Positions 9,476-19,090 of a stretch of 25,000 nt of DNA are shown here, piece after piece. The position numbers and the translations under genes were made by a program. Under the pieces are notes generated by a model that worked only from the letters and a program-made list of their open reading frames with translations, searched no databases and was not told where the DNA came from. Every line of letters starts with the position of its first letter. Within the stretch, counting starts at the first letter, position 1. The stretch is from Cryptomeria japonica. Lineage: Eukaryota; Streptophyta; Pinopsida; Cupressales; Cupressaceae. The stretch is from positions 40,001 to 65,000 of the forward strand of contig NW_026729281.1 in NCBI RefSeq assembly GCF_030272615.1, in the 5' to 3' direction.

Positions 9476-9663
9476 ATACATGTGTAGCCTGCAACAACGA
9501 TTAGGACATCCACCCCAACTTCTGAATTCGTCTGCGTTGACCGCACCAAAGGTGCACGCCTTGGTGCTCACCAAAATCCGACTTCCGACTTCTTCTGCTA
9601 TGCGGGGTCTTTGAGGTTGGCGCAGTGCGCACAACCAGGGGAGTCAACCCACCGAATGCAACA

Positions 9664-9695
9664 CCTCCCCTATATAAGCTATTTGTCTGATTCTC
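9664..9695 (-). promoter_or_regulatory. P12: Pol I-type promoter copy
   Basis: Core unchanged, predicted start near 9671. Downstream stem at 9615-9636 pairs fully apart from one bulged base. Separated from P11 by 220 bp because of an inserted GGTGCACG segment. Confidence 0.69.
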
Positions 9696-9820
9696 ATACA
9701 TGCGTAGACTGCAGCAATGATTAGGACATCCACCCCAACTTTTGACTTCTTAAACAAGACAGGGTCTTTGAAGTTGGTGCAGTGCACACAACCAGGGGAG
9801 TCGACCCATCAAACGCAACA

Positions 9821-9853
9821 CCTCCCCTATATAAAGCTATTTGTCCGATTCTC
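9821..9853 (-). promoter_or_regulatory. P13: variant Pol I-type promoter copy, first in transcription order
   Basis: This copy has one extra base in the AT stretch: CTTTATATAGGGG on the - strand instead of CTTATATAGGGG. The predicted start is near 9828. Its upstream side is shortened (CATACGTGTAG). The downstream stem (9772-9793) is kept by a paired change. It lies at the border of the promoter region and the palindrome and G-rich tracts. Confidence 0.63.
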
Positions 9854-9904
9854 ATACGTGTAGTCTGCAGCAGCGATTAGGACATCGACCCCAACTTCCG
9901 AATT

Positions 9905-10090
9905 CGTTTGCATTGACCGCACCAAAGGTGCACGCCTTGGTGTGCACCCTGGAGTGCACTTTGGTGCTCACCTCGGTGCACACTTTGGTGTGCACCTCGG
10001 TGTGCACCAAAGGTGCGCACCTTGGAGCGCACCAAAGGTGTACACTTTGGAGCGCACCACATAGGGTCTTTGAGAGGTTGGCGCAGTGCG
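9905..10090. repeat. GGTGC-GCACC palindrome cluster
   Basis: About ten half-sites or palindromes of the type GGTGCRCACC, CTTGGTGYGCACC and TTTGGWGYGCACC lie within 190 bp. They resemble the motif that dominates 12675-24990 and the edges of the hairpin array at 8359. No gene seen. Confidence 0.75.
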
Positions 10091-11760
10091 CACACCAAGG
10101 TGGGTGTTGAGGTGCGTGCCGAGGTGGGTGGGTGCTAGGGTGCGCTCCATGGTGGGTGCCAGGGTGGGTGCGTGCTAGGGTGGATTCCAAAGAGGGTCAT
10201 AGGGTGGGTGCCAAGGTGGGTTGGTGATATAGTGGGTTCAAAGGTGGGTACTAGGGTGGGTTCCAAGGTGGGTCACAAGTTGGGTGCCAGGATGCGTGGG
10301 TGTTAGGTTGGGTGCCAAGGTGGGCTCCTGCGTGGGTGGGTGCTAGGGTGGGTTTCAAGGTGGACGCGAGGGCGGGTGCCAAGGTGGGTAACAAGTTGGG
10401 TGTTAGGATGGGTGAGTGCTAGAGTGGGTGCCAAGGTGGGTGGGTGCTAAGGTGGATGCCAAGGTGGTTCACAGGGTGGGTGGGTTCTAGGGTGAGTTCC
10501 AAGGTGGGTCACAGGTTCAGTGCTAGGGTGGGTGTCAAGGCGGGTGTCGAGGTGCCTGGGTGCTAGGGTGTGGATGCCAATGTGGGTCATAGGGTGGGTA
10601 CTAGGGTGGGCTGCAATGTGGGTGCCAAGGTGGGTAACATGCTCGGTGGGTTCTAAATTGGGTGCCAGGGTGGGTGTGCACCCACCTTGCCCGAGGTGGG
10701 TGCCAAGGTGCCAGTGTGGGTGGGTGCTAAGGTGGATGCCAAGGTGGGTGAGAAGGTGGGTGATAGGTTGAGTGGTAGGATGGGTGGGTGCCAAGATGGG
10801 TCACAGGGTGGGTGCAAGGGTGGGTAGGTGCTAGGGTTGGTGTCAGGGTGGGTGGGTGCTAGGTTGGGTTCCAAGGTGGGTGCGAGGGTGAGTGTCAAGG
10901 TGGGTCACAGGTTAGGTGCTAGGATGGGTGAGTGCTAGGGTGCAAAGGTGCCAGGGTGGGTGCTAGGATGGGTCGATGCTAGGGTGAGTGGCAAGGTGGG
11001 TCCACAAGTGTCAAGGTGGGTGCCGAGGTGGGTGCCAAGTCGGCGACTGCTATGGTGGATGCCAAGGTGGGTCACGGGGTGGGTGCCAAGTTGCTAGGTT
11101 GGGTTCCAAGGTGGGTGCCAACGTGGGTGCTAGGGTGCGTGGGTTAAAGGGTGTGTCACAACGTGGGTGCCAGGATGGGTGCGCACCCACACTGGCCAAG
11201 ACGGGTGCGGGTGCAAGGTTGGGTTCCAAGCCCGGTCACAGGCTGGGTGCTAGGATGGGTGGGTGCCAAGGTGGGCACCAGGGTGGGTGCACCCACCCTG
11301 GCCAAGGTGGGTCACGGGGTGGGTCCTAGGGTGGGTAACGGGGTGGGTACTAAGGTGCGTGCCAAGGTGGGTCATAGGGTGGGTGCCAAGGTGGGCACCA
11401 GGGTGGGTGTGCACCAACCCTAGCCAGGGTAGGTCACGGGGTGGTTGTCGGGGTGGGCGTCAAGGAGCCAAGGTGGGTGGCAAGTAGCCAAGTTGCGTGC
11501 CAAGGTGGGTGTCGGGGTGGGTGCCAAGGATCCAAGGTGGGTGCCAAGGAACCAAGGTGGGTGTCTGGGTGGGTGCCGAGGTGGGAGCCAGGGTGGGTCC
11601 CAAGGTGAGTGCAAAGGTGGGTGCCAGGGTCAAGGTGAGTGCCAATGTGGGTTCCAAGGTGCCAGGGTCAGGGTGAGTGCCAATGTGGGTTCAAAGGTGC
11701 TAAGTTGGGTGCGAGGTTGGGTGCGAGGGTGGGTGGGTGCCAAGGTGTGCTAGGTGGAAG
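10091..11760. repeat. G-rich degenerate tandem repeat (GGTGGGTGCYAGGGTGGGT type)
   Basis: The + strand is a run of variants of GGTGGGTGCCAAGGTGGGT and GGTGCTAGGGTGGGTTCC with very few C-rich breaks. Several places satisfy the four-G-run quadruplex rule, for example 10334-10352 (G3-N1-G3-N5-G3-N1-G3) and 10806-10824. It contains local inversions that form hairpins: 10669-10686 (GGTGGGTG, two-base loop, CACCCACC), a perfect palindrome at 11278-11301, and an imperfect one near 11396-11423. On the presumed Pol I strand the transcript would be C-rich. Open frames are repeat by-products. Confidence 0.9.
11278..11301. repeat. Perfect 24-bp palindrome at the duplication breakpoint
   Basis: CCAGGGTGGGTG is followed immediately by its exact reverse complement, with no loop; the centre lies between 11289 and 11290. 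The right half, from 11290 on, is the first sequence found again in the 7.9-kb copy at 19226. In the copy the left half is replaced by GCGCACCAAGG. Confidence 0.95.
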
Positions 11761-12160
11761 CCCGGGTGGGTCGGCATCCCATGGGTGTCGAGTTGGGTGC
11801 CTGATGGGTGCTTCTTGTCAAGTTTTAGTCGTCGGGACTCATTTCGAGCCTTAGAGGTCGTTTCTTGTCCGGTTGCCCTGTCTTCGACCTGGGAACCCAA
11901 TTTTGGTCCTCGGGTCCCATTTTTTTTTGTCTCGCATCCCACTTTTGGCCTGTGGCCTTTTCGGGGTCGATTCTCGTTTTGGGCATCAGAGCATGTTTCT
12001 TCTCCTAAAACCCAATATTTGTTTATTAAGTCTCGGAACACATTTTTGTTCTCGTGGACCCATCATGGGTCTTGGAACGCATTTGTGGTCCTTGGGTCCC
12101 ATTTTGCATCCCGAAACTTGTGTTTTGGTGCTTGATCCCTATTTTGGGTGCCCACCTTGC
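11761..12160. other. T-rich island upstream of the 5S gene, copy 1
   Basis: This stretch is the least GC-rich part between the promoters and the 5S gene. It carries a degenerate piece of about 20 bp several times, such as TTTTGGTCCTCGGGTCCCA, TTTTTGTTCTCGTGGACCCA and TTTGTGGTCCTTGGGTCCCA, and a run of nine Ts near 11928. It has no G-rich repeat and no palindrome motif. Frames of 113-163 codons cross it but have no recognisable domain. An identical copy lies at 19697-20096. Confidence 0.6.
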
Positions 12161-12515
12161 ACCAAGTGCGCACCCGGGGCAAACCGAGCGCCTTGGTGCA
12201 CCGGGGCAAGATCGAGCGTGCACCCGAGGCGCCCCGAACATGCACCAAGGTGCACTCGGCCCACATGTGAGCGCAGGTCGTTGCGCCCGAGGTGGTGTGT
12301 GGGCACCGCGTTGCAGACGGGACACTGCACGCACACGACGCCCCCTCCAGGTGCACGCACGTAGGCCGGGCCGGGTGCACACCCGACGCCCTAGCAAGGT
12401 GCGCGCACCCGGGCAGGGCTCACACTTGGCGAACGGGGCGCACTTCGCGAGGGAGGGTGTGCACCTCGACGGGGGTGGGTGGCCGGGGTGGATTCGCACG
12501 TGGGTCGCGGTTTGC
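12161..12515. other. GC-rich spacer between the T-rich island and the 5S gene, copy 1
   Basis: Contains scattered GTGCACC, GCGCACCCGGGCA and CCCGAGGCGCCCCGA pieces that recur downstream of the 5S gene (12785-12815). No gene or RNA is recognised. Copy 2 is at 20097-20451. Confidence 0.55.
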
Positions 12516-12543
12516 TAAGTACACACTGCGACAAGCTCATAAC
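12516..12543 (+). promoter_or_regulatory. 5S upstream element, copy 1
   Basis: Plant 5S genes typically have an AT-rich motif near -28, GC near -12 and C at -1. Here TAAGTAC starts at -28 (12516), GC sits at -9/-8, and the base before the gene (12543) is C. The -28 element is a weak match, so this is a modest prediction. Copy 2 is at 20452-20479. Confidence 0.5.
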
Positions 12544-12662
12544 GGGTGCGATCATACCAGCGTTAGTGCACCGGATCCCATCAGAACTCCGCAGTTAAGC
12601 GCGCTTGGGCCGGAGTAGTACTGGGATGGGTGACCTCCCGGGAAGTCCCGGTGTTGCACCCT
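12544..12662 (+). rRNA. 5S ribosomal RNA gene, copy 1
   Basis: A full-length plant-type 5S gene of about 119-120 nt, the small RNA of the large ribosomal subunit, transcribed by Pol III. The 5' GGGTGC pairs with the 3' GCACCC to close helix I. The internal promoter is intact: A box AGTTAAGC-GCGCTTGGGC at 12593-12610, intermediate element GAGTAGTAC around 12613-12621, and C box GGATGGGTGACCTCC at 12624-12638 continuing into CGGGAAGTCC. Compared with the angiosperm sequence I remember, CGTTAGTG replaces CACTAATG, and changes in the helices are paired (GCCGG with CCGGT; TGGG with CCCGG), so the fold is kept. A T run follows. Orientation is opposite to the Pol I-type promoters. I judge it functional. 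Confidence 0.97.
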
Positions 12663-12674
12663 TTTTTAGTTTTT
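12662..12674 (+). terminator. Pol III terminator of 5S copy 1
   Basis: A run of six Ts (12662-12667) directly after GCACCC, followed by AG and a second run of five Ts (12670-12674). Pol III stops at runs of four or more Ts, so the second run is a backup. Confidence 0.9.
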
Positions 12675-13090
12675 CGCCGGGCGTCGCAATGCTATTTGAA
12701 TAAACCTTTTGCCCGTTTGCGTTCTCGTCGGGGCCGGGCCGGGCCGGGGTGCGCTGCCCGCACTACCGCGCGCGCGGGGGCGACACCGAGCGCGCACCCG
12801 AGGCGCCCCGAGCACACAGGCCACGGTGCAACCCGGGCGTTGTGCGCGCACCCCGGTGCGCCCGAGGTGCTGCGCGCGCACCCAGGTGAAATCGGTGTGC
12901 ACCTCGGCCAGTGCGCGCTCGGTCGAGTCGCGCACGTTGGCCAAGGTGCACGGTGATGTTTCTTACTCTAAGGTTCCGCACCAGACGCCCGGGACAGGTG
13001 AGCGAAGCTGGGCGGGGCCGGGTGCGCGGCCGGGGCAGGTGCACGCAGCTGGAGAGAGCTTTGGAGCACACTTCGGAGCGCACCAATGAT
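12675..13090. other. GC-rich spacer after 5S copy 1
   Basis: Includes a GGGCCGGGCCGGGCCGGGG stretch near 12730 and GCGCGC-rich pieces, then scattered GTGCGCGCACC and GGTGCAC motifs. It passes gradually into the palindrome modules at about 13090. Overlapping frames in all directions are unsupported. Copy 2 is at 20611-21026. Confidence 0.55.
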
Positions 13091-14581
13091 GCGCTCCATT
13101 CAAAAGTTTCCTGAAAAGGCAAAAAAAGTTGAGATTATAGAATTTCCCACTTGAGAGATTGTAAAAAAAAAAAATTTAAAATGAAGGAAACGCGGGTGCC
13201 AAGGTGTGCGCAGCCCAGCCAAGGTGTGCGCACCAAGGCGCCCACCCTGGCGAAGGTGCACGCAAGGTGCGCACCCGAGGCAAACCGGACAATTAACCCA
13301 ACTTTCGACTTCGCGCGCACCTTGGAGCGCACTTCGGAGCGCTCCTTGGTGCGCACCAATCTTGGGCACCTCGGAGTGCACCATGGCGCCCACCAAGGTG
13401 CGCACCCGGGGCAAACCGAGCTCCGACTTCGTGCGCACCTTGGAGCGCACGAAAGGTGCGCACCATGGCGCCCACCAAGGTGCGCAGCCCAGCCAAGGCG
13501 TGCGCATCAAGGTGCGCACCCTGGCGAAGGTGCGCACCCGGGGCAAACCGAGCTCCGACTTCGTGCGCACCTTGGAGCGCACAAAAGGTGCGCAACCCAG
13601 CCAAGGTGTGCGCACCCCGGTCAAACCGAGCTCCGAATCGTGCGCACCAGAGGTGCACGCCATCGTGCGCACCTTGGAGCACACTTCGGAGCCCTCCTTG
13701 GTGCGCGCCGATGTTGCGCACCTCGGAGCGCACCCGGGGAAAACAATGCAATTAACCCGACTTTCGACTTCGTGGGCACCTCGGAGCGCTCTCGGGTTCG
13801 CACCTCGGAGCACACCGAGGTGCGCACCTTTGATGCGCTGCCTTCACCAATTTCCAGAAAAGGCAAGAAAACATTGAGAAGGTGTGCGCACCGAGGTGCC
13901 CACCCTGGCGAAGGTGCACGCGAGGTGCGCACCCGGGGCAAACCGGGCTCCGACTTCGTGCACGCCGCACCTTGGAGCACACTTCGGAGCGCTCCTTGGT
14001 GCGCACCAGGGCGCGCAACCCAGCCGAGGTGCCCACCCCGGCGAAGGTGCACGCGAGGTGCGCACCCGGGGCAAACCGGGCTCCGACTTCGTGCACGCCA
14101 TGGTGCCCACCGCGGCGAAGGTGCACGCGAGGTGCGCACCCGGGGCAAACCGGGCTCCGACTTCGTGCACGCCGCACCTTGGAGCACACTTCGGAGCGCT
14201 CCTTGGTGCGCACCATGGTGCCCACCAGGGCGCGCAACCCCGCCGAAGGTGCACGCGAGGTGCGCACCCGGGGCAAACCGGGCTCCGACTTCGTGCACGC
14301 CGCACCTTGGAGCACACTTCGGAGCGCTCCTTGGTGCGCACCATGGTGCCCACCAGGGCGCGCAACCCCGCCGAAGGTGCACGCGAGGTGCGCACCCGGG
14401 GCAAACCGGGCTCCGACTTCGTGCACGCCATGGTGCGCACCGCGGCGAAGGTGCGCACCCGGGGCAAACCGGGCTCCGACTTCGTGCACGCCGCACCTTG
14501 GAGCACACTTCGGAGCGCTCCTTGGTGCGCACCAGGGCGCGCAACCCAGCCGAGGTGCCCACCCCGGCGAAGGTGCACGCG

Positions 14582-16854
14582 AGGTGCGTACCCGGGGCAA
14601 ACCGGGCTCCGACTTCGTGCACGCCGCACCTTGGAGCACACTTCGGAGCGCTCCTTGGTGCGCACCATGGTGCCCACCAGGCCGCGCAACCCAGCCAAGG
14701 TGTGCGCACCAAGGTGCACGCGAGGTGCGCACCCGGGGCAAACCGGGGTCCGACTTCGTGCACGCCGCACCTTGGAGCACACATCGGGGCGCTCCCGGGT
14801 TCGCACCGGCGTTGCGCACCGTGGTGGGCACCTCGGAGCACACCAAGGTGGGCAGCGAGGTGCGCACCTTTGATGCGATGCCTTCACTAATTTCCATAAA
14901 AGGCAAAAAAAAAACGAGATTTTAAAATTTCCGTTTTGAAAGATAGTGAGAAAAAGGGAATGCTGGTGCCATCTTGAGCCCGCCCTGGTGCGCAGCCCAG
15001 CCAAGGTGTGCGCACCAAGGTGCCCACCCTGGCGAAGGTGCGCGCCCGGGCAATTAACCCAACTTCCAACTTCGCGCGCGCCAGGGTGGGAGCGCACCCA
15101 ACAACCGGGCCTGGGAAGAGCCAATGCGAGAAACCCCACCAAACGCTCTGACAAAAAAAGAGGGGGCGCTCCAGTAACCCCGCTTCGGAGCGCACCCTGG
15201 GCAAACCCAGCCAAGGTGCCCACCCCGGCCAAGGTGCAGGCGAGGTGCGCACCCGGGGCAAACCGGGCTCCGACAACGTGCACGCCGCACCTTGGAGCAC
15301 ACTTCGTAGCGCTCCCGGGTGCGCACCTCAGAGCACACCAAGGTGGGCAGCGAGGTGCGCACCTTTGATGCGCTGCCTTCACTAATTTCCAGAAAAGGCA
15401 AAAAAAAAAGGAGATTTTAAAATTTCCGTTTTGAAAGATAGTGAAAAAAACGGAACGCGCGTGCCATCTTGAGCCCGCCCTGGTGCGCAGCCCAGGTAAG
15501 GTGCCCACCCTGGCAAAGGTGCGCACCCGGGCAATTAACCCTACTTCCGACTTCGTGCGCGCCAGGGTGGCAACCGGGCCTCGGAAGAGCCAATGCGAGA
15601 AACCCCACCAAACGCTCCGACAAAAAAAGAGGCGGCGCTCCAATAACCCCGCTTCGGAGCGCAGCCGGGGCAAACCCAGCCAAGGTGCCCACCCCGACGA
15701 AGGTGCACGCGAGGTGCGCACCCGGGGCAAACCGGGCTCCGACAACGTGCACGCAGCACCTTGGAGCACACTTCGAAGCACTCCCGGGTGCCCACCGGCG
15801 TTGCGCACCGTGGTGGGCAGCGAGGTGCGCACCTTTGATGCGCTGCCTTCACTAATTTCCAGAAAAAGGCAAAAAAAAATGAGATTTTAAAATTTCCGTT
15901 TTGAAAGATAGTGAAAAAAAAGGAACGCGGGTGCCATCTTGAGCCCGCCCTGGTGCGCAGCCCAGGCAAGGCATGCGCACCAAGGTGCCCACCCGAGGTG
16001 CACACCCGGGGCAAACCGGGCTCCGACTTCGTGCAGGCCGCACCTTGGAGCACACTTCGGAGCGCTCCTTGGTGCGCACCATGGTGCCCACCAGGGCGCG
16101 CAACCCAGCCAAGGTCTGCACACCAAGGTGCCCACCCCGGCGAAGGTGCACGCGAGGTGCGCACCCGGGGCAAACCGGGCTCCGACTTCGTGCACGCCAT
16201 GGTGCCCACCGCGGCGAAGGTGCACGCGAGGTGCGCACCCGGGGCAAACCGGGCTCCGACTTCGTGCACGCCGCACCTTGGAGCACACTTCGGAGCGCTC
16301 CTTGGTGCGCACCATGGTGCCCACCAGGGCGCGCAACCCAGCCAAGGTGTGCGCACCAAGGTGCACGCGAGGTGCGCACCCGGGGCAAACCGGGGTCCGA
16401 CTTCGTGCACGCCGCACCTTGGAGCACACATCGGAGCGCTCCCAGGTTCGCACCAGCGTTGCGCACCTTTGATGCGCTGCCTTCACTAATTTCCAGAAAA
16501 GGCAAAAAAAAACGAGATTTTAAAATTTCCGTTCTGAAAGATAGTGAAAAAAACGGAACGCGGGTGCCATCTTGAGCCCTTCCTGGTGCGCAGCCCAGGC
16601 AAGTTGTGCGCACCAAGGTGCCCACCCTGGCGGAGGTGCGCGCCCGGGGCAATCCGGGCTCCGACTTCGTGCACTGCATGGTGCCCACCAAGGCGCGCAA
16701 CCCAGCCAAGGTGCCCACCGCAGCGAAGGTGCACGCGAGGTGCGCACGCGAGGTGCACACCCGGGGCAAACCGGGCTCCGACTTCGTGCACGCCGCACCT
16801 TGGAGCACACTTCAGAGCGCTCCTTGGTGCGCACCAGGGCGCGCAACCCAGCCG
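14582..16854. repeat. Inner duplication of about 2.36 kb, left copy
   Basis: From about 14582 the sequence matches 16947 onwards with offset 2365, changing to 2364 after a one-base loss at about 17868 in the right copy. The block spans four AT boxes (14868, 15363, 15833, 16467). Confidence 0.85.
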
Positions 16855-16946
16855 AGGTGCCCACCCCGGCGAAGGTGCACGCGAGGTGCGCACCCGGGGC
16901 AAACCGGGCTCCGACTTCGTGCACGCCATGGTGCCCACCGCGGCGA

Positions 16947-19090
16947 AGGTGCGCACCCGGGGCAAACCGGGCTCCGACTTCGTGCACGCCGCACCTTGGA
17001 GCACACTTCGGAGCGCTCCTTGGTGCGCACCATGGTGCCCACCAGGCCGCGCAACCCAGCCAAGGTGTGCGCACCAAGGTGCACGCGAGGTGCGCACCCG
17101 GGGCAAACCGGGGTCCGACTTCGTGCACGCCGCACCTTGGAGCACACATCGGGGCGCTCCCGGGTTCGCACCGGCGTTGCGCACCGTGGTGGGCACCTCG
17201 GAGCACACCAAGGTGGGCAGCGAGGTGCGCACCTTTGATGCGATGCCTTCACTAATTTCCATAAAAGGCAAAAAAAAAACGAGATTTTAAAATTTCCGTT
17301 TTGAAAGATAGTGAGAAAAAGGGAATGCTGGTGCCATCTTGAGCCCGCCCTGGTGCGCAGCCCAGCCAAGGTTTGCGCACCAAGGTGCCCACCCTGGCGA
17401 AGGTGCGCGCCCGGGCAATTAACCCAACTTCCAACTTCGCGCGCGCCAGGGTGGGAGCGCACCCAACAACCGGGCCTGGGAAGAGCCAATGCGAGAAACC
17501 CCACCAAACTCTCTGACAAAAAAAGAGGGGGCGCTCCAGTAACCCCGCTTCGGAGCGCACCCTGGGCAAACCCAGCCAAGGTGCCCACCCCGGCCAAGGT
17601 GCAGGCGAGGTGCGCACCCGGGGCAAACCGGGCTCCGACAACGTGCACGCCGCACCTTGGAGCACACTTCGTAGCGCTCCCGGGTGCGCACCTCAGAGCA
17701 CACCAAGGTGGGCAGCGAGGTGCGCACCTTTGATGCGCTGCCTTCACTAATTTCCAGAAAAGGCAAAAAAAAAAGGAGATTTTAAAATTTCCGTTTTGAA
17801 AGATAGTGAAAAAAACGGAACGCGCGTGCCATCTTGAGCCCGCCCTGGTGCGCAGCCCAGGTAAGGTGCCACCCTGGCAAAGGTGCGCACCCGGGCAATT
17901 AACCCTACTTCCGACTTCGTGCGCGCCAGGGTGGCAACCGGGCCTCGGAAGAGCCAATGCGAGAAACCCCACCAAACGCTCCGACAAAAAAAGAGGCGGC
18001 GCTCCAATAACCCCGCTTCGGAGCGCAGCCGGGGCAAACCAAGCCAAGGTGCCCACCCCGACGAAGGTGCACGCGAGGTGCGCACCCGGGGCAAACCGGG
18101 CTCCGACAACGTGCACGCAGCACCTTGGAGCACACTTCGAAGCACTCCCGGGTGCCCACCGGCGTTGCGCACCGTGGTGGGCAGCGAGGTGCGCACCTTT
18201 GATGCGCTGCCTTCACTAATTTCCAGAAAAAGGCAAAAAAAAATGAGATTTTAAAATTTCCGTTTTGAAAGATAGTGAAAAAAAAGGAACGCGGGTGCCA
18301 TCTTGAGCCCGCCCTGGTGCGCAGCCCAGGCAAGGCATGCGCACCAAGGTGCCCACCCGAGGTGCACACCCGGGGCAAACCGGGCTCCGACTTCGTGCAG
18401 GCCGCACCTTGGAGCACACTTCGGAGCGCTCCTTGGTGCGCACCATGGTGCCCACCAGGGCGCACCCGAGGCAAACCGGGCTCCGACTTCGTGCACGCCG
18501 CACCTTGGAGCACACATCGGAGCGCTCCCAGGTTCGCACCAGCGTTGCGCACCTTTGATGCGCTGCCTTCACTAATTTCCAGAAAAGGCAAAAAAAAATG
18601 ATATTTTAAAATTTCCGTTCTGAAAGATAGTGAAAAAAACGGAACGCGGGTGCCATCTTGAGCCCTTCCTGATGCGCAGCCCAGGCAAGTTGTGCGCACC
18701 AAGGTGCCCACCCTGGCGGAGGTGCGCGCCCGGGGCAAACCGGGCTCCGACTTCGTGCACTGCATGGTGCCCACCAAGGCGCGCAACCCAGCCAAGGTGC
18801 CCACCGCAGCGAAGGTGCACGCGAGGTGCGCACCCGAGGTGCACACCCGGGGCAAACCGGGCTCCGACTTCGTGCACGCCGCACCTTGGAGCACACTTCA
18901 GAGCGCTCCTTGGTACGCACCAGGGCGCGCAACCCAGCCAAGGTGCTCACCCCGGCGAAGGTGCACGCGAGGTGCGCACCCGGGGCAAACCGGGCTCGGA
19001 CTTCGTGCACGCCGCACCTTGGAGCACACATCGGAGCGCTCCCGGGTTCGCACCAGCATTGCGCACCTTTGATGCGCTGCCTTCACTAAT
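16947..19090. repeat. Inner duplication of about 2.36 kb, right copy with an internal deletion
   Basis: Matches the left copy through the boxes at 17233, 17728 and 18197. It then lacks about 280 bp after CACCAGGGCGC near 18460, so the offset drops to 2086 at the next box (18553). It ends in a module variant with GGGCTCGGACTTCG, also seen near 24855. Confidence 0.83.

Larger units (their letters stand above)
8905..9862. repeat. 157-bp promoter repeats carrying P8-P13
   Basis: Promoter cores start at 8973, 9130, 9287, 9444, 9664 and 9821, spaced 157, 157, 157, 220 and 157 bp. Each unit reads, along +: GGTCTTTGARGTTGRYG, a GGGGAGTCRACCCA-like block, promoter core, TCATACATGYGTAG (shortened at P13), and TTAGGACATCSACCCCAACTT. 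The 220-bp step contains an extra CACCAAAGGTGCACGCCTTGG segment at about 9543-9570. The unit is a shortened version of the 311-bp unit: it lacks the CATCGGACCC motifs. Confidence 0.93.

Noticed and set aside
5837-9853. TATATAAG on + as Pol II TATA boxes
   Set aside because: No coding frame or initiator follows on +, while the - strand reading runs into GGGGAGG exactly as plant Pol I starts do. Not excluded for antisense spacer transcripts.
10091-11760. Telomere-like or interstitial telomeric repeat
   Set aside because: Units are GGTGGGTGC-based; no run of TTTAGGG or TTAGGG is present.
13621-15832. Long open frames of 347-662 codons on both strands, with repeated PGCAPRVHL- or ARCAPGANRAP-like peptides
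   Set aside because: All six frames are open together because the GC-rich modules lack stops. Frames run through AT boxes, overlap fully on both strands, and recur identically in the 7.9-kb copy next to a 5S gene. No domain, no coding signature.
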